Assembly (NCBI GenBank): GCA_002726935.1
Contig: PBTC01000044.1
Span: 1-46,199 of the forward strand
DNA: 46,199 nt
Reading direction: 5' to 3'
Origin: Candidatus Saccharimonadota bacterium
GTDB taxonomy: Bacteria; Patescibacteriota; Saccharimonadia; Saccharimonadales; Saccharimonadaceae
Part shown: positions 18,856-26,209 of the stretch, in pieces
Numbering within the stretch: position 1 is the stretch's first letter
How the letters are laid out: every line of letters starts with the position of its first letter
Program-made: the position numbers and the translations under genes
Notes under the pieces: generated by a model
Databases searched by the model: none
The model's input: the letters and a program-made list of their open reading frames with translations, nothing else
What the model was told of the DNA's origin: nothing

Positions 18856-18926
18856 GAAGAGAGCCCCTCGGAGAGAGGCCGGAACTGCAAAGGCAGCTCA
18901 ACGGGGGACTCTCTTCGATGGGGCTC
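18856..18926 (-). other. GC-rich region with two competing hairpins at the 3' end of the following minus-strand gene
   Basis: GAAGAGAG-CCCC (18856-18867) can pair with GGGG-A-CTCTCTTC (18904-18916), or its inner part GAGCCCC (18861-18867) with GGGGCTC (18920-18926). The two pairings exclude each other. A small internal hairpin CTGC-AAAG-GCAG also fits. There is no T-run on the minus strand. Confidence 0.45.
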
Positions 18927-19185
18927 AGGCGAGGGCATCGGCTTCGGCGTTGAGCTGTTCCAGCTCGCGTCGTTCGATGACCTTCAGGTCCCGGTAGAGG
19001 GTCTCGTCGACCCAAACGACCTGTGTCAGGTTGGCCGAATCGCGGTAGGTGACCTTGTAGGCCCGAAGCTCGGGCTCAGCTTCCACAGGGACGACTTCGA
19101 GCCTGACGAGGCTTGAGGCTTCGATGCGGCGGTTGTCTGCGGTAGTGAAGACGATGGTACCGGTTGCGCTCACGAGGTGCTCCAA
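18925..19185 (-). CDS. Small GC-rich hypothetical protein, possibly acquired
   Basis: This encodes 82-86 residues and no family is recognised. The predicted structure is mostly beta strands, then a charged helix (LYRDLKVIERRELEQLNAEADALA). Codon choice is visibly richer in G/C at third positions than in neighbours. The longest form starts with TTG at 19185. A GTG four codons later (19173) has GGAG 7 nt upstream and is the better supported start. The promoter lies inside an inverted repeat at 19202-19225. It sits between khpA and trmD, where rimM or trmD would normally follow. Confidence 0.65.
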   Translation of the reverse strand: MEHLVSATGTIVFTTADNRRIEASSLVRLEVVPVEAEPELRAYKVTYRDSANLTQVVWVDETLYRDLKVIERRELEQLNAEADALA

Positions 19186-19201
19186 TCAGGAAGAATGGTT
19201 G

Positions 19202-19225
19202 TGTCTATATTATAGCACATATAGA
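19202..19225 (-). promoter_or_regulatory. Inverted repeat around an extended -10 (possible operator)
   Basis: GTCTATAT and ATATAGAC (19202-19209 and 19218-19225) form perfect 8-bp arms. The minus-strand TGCTATAAT (plus ATTATAGCA, 19208-19216) lies between and partly in the arms, so a protein bound here would block this promoter. Confidence 0.5.
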
Positions 19226-19241
19226 CGAATAAATCAATAGA

Positions 19242-19250
19242 TGCTACACT
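19242..19250 (+). promoter_or_regulatory. Extended -10 of trmD
   Basis: TGCTACACT ends 7 nt before the trmD ATG with no SD, so a leaderless mRNA is predicted. Confidence 0.6.
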
Positions 19251-19257
19251 AGTACGG

Positions 19258-19914
19258 ATGAAAAAAATACAAGTGATCTCTCTTTTTCCCGAAATGTTCG
19301 ATGGTGTTTTTCGCACCTCAATGATGTGGAAGGCGCAAAAGGAGGGGGCGGTAGAGTTTCGCTGTCATAACCTGCGTGATTACGGTATCGGACCCCGTCA
19401 ACAAGTAGACGATACACCGTATGGTGGTGGTGATGGAATGCTTTTAAAGCCCGAGCCGCTTTTTGCTGCGGTAGAGGCGGCGAAGGAATATGATCCGACG
19501 GCAAAGGTAGTGCTTATGACGCCTCGTGGCGCACGCTGGAAGCAGGCGACTGCGCAGGCCTGGTCAGAGTCAGAAGTGGGATATATCTTTATCTGTGGGC
19601 GCTACGAGGGCTATGACGAACGGATTGTTTCACTCGTTAACGAGCAGGTGAGCGTTGGGGACTATGTTTTGACGGGTGGCGAACTGCCCGCGATGACTAT
19701 CATTGATAGTATCGTCCGCCTTTTACCGGGCGTACTGGGCGGTGAAGCGAGTGCCGAGATTGAGAGTTTCTCGGACGGCGAGACTCTCGAGTTTCCACAG
19801 TACACGAAGCCGGCTGAGTTTCGGGGTATGAAGGTCCCAGACGTACTGCTGAGTGGCCACCATGCGCAAATTCAAAAATGGCGCCAAGAACACTCCTTGA
19901 AAGCCGACAGCTAG
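19258..19914 (+). CDS. trmD: tRNA (guanine-37-N1) methyltransferase TrmD
   Basis: This encodes 218 residues. It methylates G37 next to the anticodon using S-adenosylmethionine and so prevents frameshifting. The SPOUT/trefoil-knot motifs are present: YGGGDGMLLKPEPL, VLMTPRGA, CGRYEGYDERI, VSVGDYVLTGGELPAM, and the C-terminal LLSGHHAQIQKWR. The length is slightly below E. coli TrmD (255) because the C-terminal domain is short. The ATG lies 7 nt downstream of TGCTACACT without an SD. Confidence 0.96.
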   Translation: MKKIQVISLFPEMFDGVFRTSMMWKAQKEGAVEFRCHNLRDYGIGPRQQVDDTPYGGGDGMLLKPEPLFAAVEAAKEYDPTAKVVLMTPRGARWKQATAQAWSESEVGYIFICGRYEGYDERIVSLVNEQVSVGDYVLTGGELPAMTIIDSIVRLLPGVLGGEASAEIESFSDGETLEFPQYTKPAEFRGMKVPDVLLSGHHAQIQKWRQEHSLKADS

Positions 19915-20031
19915 GCAGGTCTTTTGGTGTAAGCGAAAACCCGCCAAGCGGCGGGTTCTGCGGTTGTTGTGGTGGATATCGTAGAGCGATGGGTCACAGA
20001 TACATTTTGTGGTGTTTTTTGTTTTTGTAAC

Positions 20032-20080
20032 TTTCGCTTGTTGATACTGTAATGGACACCCTCCAAAAGCACAAGCGAAA
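20032..20080. repeat. 10-bp perfect inverted repeat in the trmD downstream gap
   Basis: TTTCGCTTGT (20032-20041) and ACAAGCGAAA (20071-20080) are separated by 29 bp within a T/A-rich 226-bp intergenic region. A GC hairpin ACCCGCC/GGCGGGT near 19940-19960 without a T-run may be the trmD 3' end. The function of the repeat is unknown. Confidence 0.5.
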
Positions 20081-20105
20081 AAGTAAAAATAACAATAAGA
20101 ATGGT

Positions 20106-20134
20106 TTGCTATGAGGGGTGGGCACGCCTATACT
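20106..20134 (+). promoter_or_regulatory. Promoter with leaderless start
   Basis: TTGCTA, 17-bp spacer, TATACT, then 6 nt to the ATG at 20141. Confidence 0.65.
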
Positions 20135-20140
20135 CAGAAT

Positions 20141-20632
20141 ATGAAGTTATTCGTATCCGCGACCACAGCACCGCCGCCACGAACACAAAACGTTGCGCTC
20201 ATCGCGACGTTCTATGCCGGTCTGCTGACCGCTATGGTGGTGTCGCAGTTATTCACCTTCGAGGAATTTTTGCAGCATTTCGTAGTACTTGATCTACCGG
20301 GTGGACGAGCGGTCGCGCACTTTGTCGGGGCGGGGATTATCTTCCTCGAGTTCTTGGCTATTCCGTTTTTGCTGCGCATGGCACTCAGTCCCGCGTTCCG
20401 CTGGGTCAGTTTGGCGGCTGGATGGCTGACTGGGGTTGCTTGGTTGGCGCTGAGCGTCTGGACACTCCTGAACGCCCCAGAGGTCTCGACGATTGGATTT
20501 CTTGGCACCGTGGTTGACCTGACGCCGGGGTGGTGGGCGCCACTGCTTTCTGTAGGCTTTGTCATATTGGCGGCATGGTCAAGTTGGGGCATGAGTCCGA
20601 TTGGCCTAGCGGCGAAGACGAGTCGGAAATAA
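20141..20632 (+). CDS. Four-helix membrane protein, DoxX/MauE-like topology
   Basis: This encodes 163 residues with four predicted membrane helices (about 17-37, 60-83, 92-112, 128-148). The overall pattern, with the polar F-V-G-A-G and LEFLAIPFLLRM segment, resembles DoxX/MauE-type small membrane proteins, but no diagnostic residue makes this firm. The ATG at 20141 lies 6 nt after TATACT. A further in-frame start 30 bp upstream would sit in front of the -10 box and is rejected. The next gene follows after 58 bp with its own SD. Confidence 0.7.
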   Translation: MKLFVSATTAPPPRTQNVALIATFYAGLLTAMVVSQLFTFEEFLQHFVVLDLPGGRAVAHFVGAGIIFLEFLAIPFLLRMALSPAFRWVSLAAGWLTGVAWLALSVWTLLNAPEVSTIGFLGTVVDLTPGWWAPLLSVGFVILAAWSSWGMSPIGLAAKTSRK

Positions 20633-20690
20633 TATTGCTCCGCTCGACCGGTACAGGTATCATAAGGACAAGCAACTGAAGGAGCAGCGT

Positions 20691-21218
20691 ATGGAATTAT
20701 TGCAGAAACTAGAGCACGTGATCCTTAGATGGGTAAAAAACGTCCCGCATCTTCCGGTCAGTCTACGACGATGGCTTGGGGTGAACATTTGGTGGATTAT
20801 CCTGATCGGGGTGATTATTAACGGAATTTGGATATTGTTTCAAATTGTTGGCATCTTTGGCATGATCGCATTTCTTGGTTCGCCAGGGGCAACCTATCAG
20901 ATTGTTTCAACGATTACCTCGTGGAGCATCGTGACGAGTACAGTAGGCACTTTCTTTACTATAGTTGTCACTATCCTGAGCGGACTGGCGATTCAACCAC
21001 TACAGTCACGCTTGAAGAAGGGCTGGGTTCTCTTGTTTTCTGCTTGGTTGGTCAGTATCATCGGAGTCATCGTGGGAGCAGTCTTATCGCTGAATCCGGT
21101 ATTCTTTGTCATTAACCTGCTGTTTGGGGCGATCTTTACGACCTTCCTTGGATATGTCCTGTTCGAGTTGCACGGTCAATTTGCCCACGAGCCAAAAAAG
21201 ACGAAAACTCGCCGCTAA
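20691..21218 (+). CDS. Membrane protein, unknown function
   Basis: This encodes 175 residues with a polar first 30 residues and four hydrophobic segments (about 33-58, 70-98, 112-132, 136-158), ending in a basic tail. The family is not recognised. GAAGGAG is 6 nt before the ATG. It converges on the pilin gene at 21215 with a 4-bp overlap of the stop codons, so transcription of the two would collide. Confidence 0.7.
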   Translation: MELLQKLEHVILRWVKNVPHLPVSLRRWLGVNIWWIILIGVIINGIWILFQIVGIFGMIAFLGSPGATYQIVSTITSWSIVTSTVGTFFTIVVTILSGLAIQPLQSRLKKGWVLLFSAWLVSIIGVIVGAVLSLNPVFFVINLLFGAIFTTFLGYVLFELHGQFAHEPKKTKTRR

Positions 21219-22066
21219 GGGAGTGGCGTGACGCGGTCATTGTAGGCACCAATGCGTGTCGCGCGGAGCGTGCCCGAGTGACTAATGTCTCGTCCACCTG
21301 CCACAGCACTAGGGCTGAGGGTGATCTGGATGGTATCGACGTTGGTGAGTGCTGATTGGCGTGTGCTAAGGTTTTGGCTGCTCGCATTAGTATTCTCGGT
21401 GGTGGTCTGAGCGGAGTTGTAATATCGAATCTGCAAGCCTGCATAGGTGATGTCATCGAGCACACGGACATCGGTTGTTCGGCAGAAGGTCGCGGTGGCA
21501 CCTTCCGAGCAACTTGGCTGTTGCCACGGCACCTGGCCTGAGCATCCAGCACTGGTGTAATTCGACGGCATCATCGTCCGACGCCATAGGCTAGAGACAC
21601 CATCAGTCTCTTTGATGAAGTAAACGATATTGAACGTCATCACCTGATTCTGTGCAATGTCACTACTGGTGCACGCATGGGGTGAGTTGATGAGATAGAT
21701 GGGGGTGCGAGATGCACTGGATGGGTTTTCGGAGGTCGCAAAGGCGTTTAATATCAAGCGGGACCCTCCTGTATCGACACTCTGAAAGCGTTGCGTATCA
21801 TCACTTGATCCTTGCGGAGCCGTGATTGAGGCAAGATTACTCTGAGCGAGGAAGGCTCCGCTGAGGCGAACATCTTGCTCGATGCGGTCGAGCGCGTCTT
21901 GCACGTCATAGGCCATCGTGTTCTGCGCGCGCGTGGCAACGGCGTCACCGGTCATGTAGATAATTGTTGCGATGAACCCGCCGATAGCCAAGATAACCAC
22001 CGGTGCAATGATCAGCATTTCAATGAGGGTGAAGCCTGAATTATTGCGGTCTTGCATAGATGGCAT
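21215..22066 (-). CDS. PilW-like minor pilin
   Basis: This encodes 283 residues with the prepilin motif SGFTLIEMLIIAPVVIL (cleavage G/F, Glu5 present). The long head has PilW-like features (D-V-Q-D-A-L-D-R-I-E-Q-D-V-R-L-S-G-A-F after the helix). PilW-type proteins belong to the tip/priming complex of type IV pili with PilV and PilX. The ATG at 22066 follows GGAGAGG by 9 nt and overlaps the upstream PilV-like gene by 26 bp; ATG 22057 and 22090 are alternatives. It is the second gene of a minor-pilin operon divergent from the giant PilX-like gene. Confidence 0.85.
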   Translation of the reverse strand: MPSMQDRNNSGFTLIEMLIIAPVVILAIGGFIATIIYMTGDAVATRAQNTMAYDVQDALDRIEQDVRLSGAFLAQSNLASITAPQGSSDDTQRFQSVDTGGSRLILNAFATSENPSSASRTPIYLINSPHACTSSDIAQNQVMTFNIVYFIKETDGVSSLWRRTMMPSNYTSAGCSGQVPWQQPSCSEGATATFCRTTDVRVLDDITYAGLQIRYYNSAQTTTENTNASSQNLSTRQSALTNVDTIQITLSPSAVAGGRDISHSGTLRATRIGAYNDRVTPLP

Positions 22067-22427
22067 GAGTGAGCGCCTCTCCTGTTCCATAGGTGACCGT
22101 GACGGTAACTAACGATAATGTGGGCCGAGTACTGTCGGGGCAGGTAATAGCAACGGTCACACGGGCGTTTGGCGGATTGTTATCCGAAGCGGTCGGTGTC
22201 GCGCTAGACAGAGGGGTATTCGCCGTACAGGGGGAAGTGGCATTTGCCGCATAGCGACGCATGTAATCGTACGCGAGGTTGCTTGCCTGAGTTTGCTGTA
22301 AGGCACCACCGCTATCGCGGATGATGGTCACGTAGAGTGTGTAGCCGGCAATCAGGAAGATGACTGCTATAAAAAGCGTCACCAGTAATTCTACCGCTGT
22401 AAAGCCATTACTATTTTTAGCAATCAT
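22041..22427 (-). CDS. PilV-like minor pilin
   Basis: This encodes 128 residues. The prepilin site is NSNGFTAVELLVTLFIAVIF (G/F cleavage and Glu5), followed by a small head with two Cys (TSPCTAN and TCPDSTR). The start at 22427 is set by the 9-residue leader and a TATGGT box 9 nt upstream on the minus strand. The frame is open further, but that region codes for the divergent gene. No SD is visible, so the leader is short or absent. It is followed by and overlaps the PilW-like gene. Confidence 0.8.
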   Translation of the reverse strand: MIAKNSNGFTAVELLVTLFIAVIFLIAGYTLYVTIIRDSGGALQQTQASNLAYDYMRRYAANATSPCTANTPLSSATPTASDNNPPNARVTVAITCPDSTRPTLSLVTVTVTYGTGEALTHAIYARPQ

Positions 22428-22474
22428 GGTATTCTTACCATAAGAGGTTTGATGAAAAAGAGCAAGGAATTCTT

Positions 22475-24736
22475 GTGAAACAAATGCGTGTTGTTCGGCG
22501 AATTTTTCCGCTGAAAGGCAGGGGATTTGCATTGCCGACTGTGCTGATTGCATCGGTGGTGATGCTGTCGATTCTTACCACGACGCTTATTGCCGTCGTG
22601 TCGAGCCGTGGTGCGCTGAGTTCGCAGTACTATCAGCAACTTGCGCGCACCGCCGCCGAAAGCGGACTGGTAAAAGCACAGGTGTGTTTGCAGGCCAGCA
22701 ACTATACGCCTCAGTGGACGGCTGCTCAGCCCCTTCGCCCTAACACCGACTGCTCGGGTAATGTTTTGTCGGGGGCGTCGGCCTACGTGCTCAGCAATAC
22801 GGGCGTACGGTCCACTTTTACGGTTGGCGCCGCATCGACGCTTGCAAATGGCGTTCAGCGGGTGTCTGTAAACGCGACGGCAAGTTTATTGCGGACGAGC
22901 ACAGGGACTGAATGGCGAACTTTTAGCGCCCAAACAAACGCGTTGGTGAGTGCACCGGTATCGTTTGAGCAGGTGACGTTTGGCTATACCAGTCAATCGG
23001 GTGCATTCTTTGCAACAATTGACGCTCAGGGTCGCCCTTACACCGTCGGCTACAATGGGCTGGGCCAGCTAGGTAATGGCACGACTCAGAACGTGGTAAC
23101 GCCGACACAGTTCATCTTGCCAGCTGGTGCACGGGCGCAGGCAATGTACAGCAACTTCTTGTCGGTGGGATATGCGCTCTTCGCGGTAACGCAAGACGGT
23201 CGATTGTTTGGTGCGGGCAATAATGATTCTGGCCAGCTGGGTAACGGAACTGTCTCCGCAACTCAATCGACGCCGGTCCAGTTTGGCCTACCGAGTGGAG
23301 TGACGGCAAGGTATGTGGCGCTATTGCGTCAATCAACTTTCGTGATTGGCAGTGACAACAATATTTATTCCGCCGGTGCGTGTGCCTACGGTCAGTTGGG
23401 CTCTGGCTATACCATTAGCGGTTGTACAAACCGGTCAACGAGAGTAAGAGTGGCGCTGCCGACAGTCAATACCAGCCAGCCCAACACTCTTCCTGTTGTC
23501 AACAGCGACTGGGTGCAGTCAACCAACTTGGCAGCCGATCGACACAATGTGTACGTCCGTATGCAGGGTGGTGCGGTGTACGGTTGGGGGGCGAACGAGT
23601 ATGGACAGCTAGGTAACGGTACGACAACCGATTCGGCAACTCCTGTGAAAATCGGGACATGGGGTGATGCCGGTCAGCCGCAAGCGACACAGCTGGCGTA
23701 TGATGGCGAAACGCTCTATGTCCTTGATTCTTCAGGCCAGGTGCATGCTGTCGGGAAAAATAACCTCGGGTCACTTGCAGGAGCCAAGGCCCCGATTATG
23801 GGAAGCACTGGATTCTGTTTAGATAACCCAGGTAACACGTCAACGATTCGTACGCGAATTAGAATTTATACGTGCAACAACTCTACTGCCCAGAAACTTG
23901 AGTGGACGTCCGAAGGCGAGTTGAAATTTAGGCCAAATAGCAGTAGTGAATTTTGTGTCGACAATGCGAATAACAGTAGCGCGAATGGTAATCCGATTCA
24001 GCTTTATACCTGCAACGGAACGGTCGCTCAAAAATGGCAGTATCGAGATGATGGGAGTATTTATCACCCGTCGACAGGCAGGTGTATCGATAATCCGGGC
24101 AACTCGGCAAGTTCGGGCACAGAAATCCAGCTGTATCAGTGCAATGCAACGCCTGCTCAAGCCTGGAACTTGCAGCCGACACTCGTGCCAGAGCGTGTGC
24201 CAATCCCTGCAAGCTCTGGGCGGGTAACGCGAATCACGACCGACCAGTGGTCGACATTATTCCTTACCGAGGACGGCAAAGTCTGGGGTGCAGGTGGCAA
24301 CGAAAGGGGCATGCTGGGAAGGGGGTCGGCCAATGTGATGAACCCTGCACTGAGCCAGTTTATTCTGCCATCAGGCAGGACGGCGGTCGACTTTTATACC
24401 ACGAAAGCTGGTGTGACAAATTCCGAGTATGGAAATACGTATGTGATCCTCGATGACGGTAGTGTCTATGGCGCCGGTGCGAATACTTTTGGCCAGCTAG
24501 GTATCGGGACAACCTCGACACAGGAAAATACGCCGCGTCGTATGAACCTGCCGAGCGGGGTGAGGGCTCGCAGTGTACAGTCAGGGCTGGGAACGACGCT
24601 TGTCTTGACTGATCAGGGGCGAATATACACCGTCGGCAACAACCAGCACGGACAGCTGGGGGATGGCACGACCAATAATAGCTCGACGCCAAAAGCGAAC
24701 ATCTACACAAACGTTGTACCGGTAACCTACTATTAG
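22475..24736 (+). CDS. Giant PilX-like pilin with RCC1-type propeller and inserted ricin-type lectin
   Basis: This encodes 753 residues. Residues 1-165 are a PilX-like scaffold with the prepilin-type segment RGFALPTVLIASVVML (cleavage after Gly17). From about 185 on there are eight RCC1/BNR-type motifs (GYNGLGQLGNGT, GNNDSGQLGNGT, GANEYGQLGNGT and so on) at about 189, 244, 296, 367, 422, 602, 663 and 716, predicting a beta-propeller. Between the fifth and sixth, residues about 446-567 form a ricin-B beta-trefoil: three FC(L/V)DN or RCIDN repeats with C-x-x-x and QxW-like ends (AQKLEW, AQKWQY, AQAWNL). The likely role is a pilus-tip adhesin that binds glycans. The GTG has AAGGAA 5 nt upstream. 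It is divergent from the PilV/PilW-like genes. Confidence 0.88.
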   Translation: MKQMRVVRRIFPLKGRGFALPTVLIASVVMLSILTTTLIAVVSSRGALSSQYYQQLARTAAESGLVKAQVCLQASNYTPQWTAAQPLRPNTDCSGNVLSGASAYVLSNTGVRSTFTVGAASTLANGVQRVSVNATASLLRTSTGTEWRTFSAQTNALVSAPVSFEQVTFGYTSQSGAFFATIDAQGRPYTVGYNGLGQLGNGTTQNVVTPTQFILPAGARAQAMYSNFLSVGYALFAVTQDGRLFGAGNNDSGQLGNGTVSATQSTPVQFGLPSGVTARYVALLRQSTFVIGSDNNIYSAGACAYGQLGSGYTISGCTNRSTRVRVALPTVNTSQPNTLPVVNSDWVQSTNLAADRHNVYVRMQGGAVYGWGANEYGQLGNGTTTDSATPVKIGTWGDAGQPQATQLAYDGETLYVLDSSGQVHAVGKNNLGSLAGAKAPIMGSTGFCLDNPGNTSTIRTRIRIYTCNNSTAQKLEWTSEGELKFRPNSSSEFCVDNANNSSANGNPIQLYTCNGTVAQKWQYRDDGSIYHPSTGRCIDNPGNSASSGTEIQLYQCNATPAQAWNLQPTLVPERVPIPASSGRVTRITTDQWSTLFLTEDGKVWGAGGNERGMLGRGSANVMNPALSQFILPSGRTAVDFYTTKAGVTNSEYGNTYVILDDGSVYGAGANTFGQLGIGTTSTQENTPRRMNLPSGVRARSVQSGLGTTLVLTDQGRIYTVGNNQHGQLGDGTTNNSSTPKANIYTNVVPVTYY

Positions 24737-24746
24737 AGCGGACCTC

Positions 24747-24775
24747 TTGAGGATCGACCTCAGTTAGTGTACAAT
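24747..24775 (+). promoter_or_regulatory. Promoter of tRNA-Gln
   Basis: TTGAGG, 17-bp spacer, TACAAT; the tRNA begins 25 bp after the -10. Confidence 0.65.
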
Positions 24776-24799
24776 TTGTGGGTACGCTTTTAGCGCTAG

Positions 24800-24874
24800 T
24801 GGGGATTGGCCAAGTGGTAAGGCACCAGGTTTTGGTCCTGGCATTCGGGGGTTCGAATCCCTCATCCCCAGCCA
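24800..24874 (+). tRNA. tRNA-Gln (anticodon TTG)
   Basis: This 75-nt tRNA has acceptor TGGGGAT/ATCCCCA, stem CCAGG/CCTGG around loop TTTTGGT, discriminator G and encoded CCA. It decodes CAA/CAG. Confidence 0.95.
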
Positions 24875-24931
24875 TTCGATAGTTACTCAAACCATGGTCA
24901 AATGAACTGGCCTTTGACGGTTTGGAAGAAG

Positions 24932-24961
24932 AACTCCTCGCATCATTGCGAGGAGTTTTTG
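24932..24961 (+). terminator. Terminator of tRNA-Gln
   Basis: AACTCCTCGCA/TGCGAGGAGTT perfect 11-bp stem with loop TCAT and T5. Confidence 0.9.
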
Positions 24962-25141
24962 CTTTGACTCGGCCGTCCGTCTTCCGTCCGAAACCAGTCG
25001 CGCCGCTCTTTTCCGATTGTGTCCGTAGCGCACTCTTCGAGCGCAAAGACCTTTGACGACACGAGCTGAATTGCGTTGTGAATTCCACACTACCATCGGA
25101 CTTGTTAGTATCGTGCTCGTGCTTCATAGTCAGAACCAGTT

Positions 25142-26122
25142 ATGGCGCGAAAGGCATCACGCACCAGTCACGAGCGGCAGTCCGACTCCTCAGGAGCCGC
25201 TAACTTCGTAAAGGGCGGCTTCACGATCGTGGAGCTACTCATCGTGATCGTCGTCATCGCGATCCTCGCCGCGATCACAATCGTTGCCTACAACGGCATC
25301 CAGAATCAGGCGAAGGCTGCGGCTGCGCAGGCTGCAGCGAAGCAAGCGGCGACAAAGATCCAGACGTACGCCGTCCGGAACGCCGATCAATACCCCGCTG
25401 ACCTTGCTGCAGCAGGTCTCAGCAACTCAGGCGACACTTCTTATCAATACCGCGTCGACAACTCGGCCACGCCGAAGACCTATTGCATCACTGCGACGAC
25501 CCAAAATACGAGCTACTACGTGTCCAGTAGCACGGGCTCTCCGGCCGTCGGCGCATGTGCCGGTCATGGGGCAAATGGTGTAGCGGCAATCACTAATCTG
25601 GCGAATAACCCGGGTGCTGAAGTGAACACCGCGAGCGCTTCCTCAGTTGGTAGCAACGGAACAACGATCGCTCGGGATACGACCACTCGTCGGTCAGGGA
25701 CGGGGAGCTTTCGCGCGACGGCAAACGGCTCAAGCGCCGGATTCACGACCTCGGTCGGGCTTTCTGGTGGCACGTCGTTTCGGTGGAGTGCGTATGTTCG
25801 GTCTGCGACAGCCACGACGATCAACACCTACGGGCAGACCTACGTTAGCGGCACATACACGCCTGTAGTGGTAGCGGGAGGTGACACAACCGTCTCCCTT
25901 CCGGCAAATACATGGACAAGGGTTTCTTGGACAGGCGTAAGCCCCCACGGCGCGTCCTACGTGGCGCTCGGATTTCTCATGAGCGGCGGAGCAACAGTGT
26001 TTATCGATGACGTGATGATCACGACCGGCACCGCGAACTACGCATTCGCAGACGGAGACTCGCCCGGCTGGATCTGGAACGGCGCAAGCAACGCCTCGAC
26101 TTCAACCGGTCCTCCACTCTAG
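25142..26122 (+). CDS. Type IV pilin with carbohydrate-binding / phage-tail-like head
   Basis: This encodes 326 residues. A long 26-residue leader ends at KGG, then FTIVELLIVIVVIAILAAIT gives the canonical alpha-1 helix. Residues about 85-145 form a small pilin head with the disulfide element TYCITAT...GAC. From about 151 (NLANNPGAEVNT) the protein has a jelly-roll domain of the CBM4/9-like type, with GTGSFRATA, W.RVSWTG and VFIDDVMIT, closing with FADGDSPGWIWNGASNASTS. That closing motif is typical of minor-tail proteins of actinobacterial phages and related carbohydrate-binding modules. Codon choice is clearly richer in G/C than in the pilin at 27551, which has the same N-terminal peptide. 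No SD; CATAGT lies 13 nt upstream. Confidence 0.85.
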   Translation: MARKASRTSHERQSDSSGAANFVKGGFTIVELLIVIVVIAILAAITIVAYNGIQNQAKAAAAQAAAKQAATKIQTYAVRNADQYPADLAAAGLSNSGDTSYQYRVDNSATPKTYCITATTQNTSYYVSSSTGSPAVGACAGHGANGVAAITNLANNPGAEVNTASASSVGSNGTTIARDTTTRRSGTGSFRATANGSSAGFTTSVGLSGGTSFRWSAYVRSATATTINTYGQTYVSGTYTPVVVAGGDTTVSLPANTWTRVSWTGVSPHGASYVALGFLMSGGATVFIDDVMITTGTANYAFADGDSPGWIWNGASNASTSTGPPL

Positions 26123-26209
26123 CGACCAGCACTGGACGCCGGTGTGCATCTTGAAAGATAAGCTGGTGTCGAAGCGATGTAGCGCCCGATGCGCCACCCC
26201 GCGCGATAA

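Noticed and set aside
23039-24700. Regular repeats as a possible CRISPR or tandem repeat array
   Set aside because: Repeats are diverged at DNA level, spaced by about 150-200 bp and keep a coding frame; they are RCC1-type protein repeats.
24360-25127. Minus-strand open frame of 255 codons
   Set aside because: It crosses tRNA-Gln and its terminator and the end of the giant pilin gene; no recognisable protein.
25600-26122. Prophage remnant suggested by the tail-like domain
   Set aside because: No integrase, terminase, capsid or other phage gene lies nearby, and the domain is fused in frame to a pilin.
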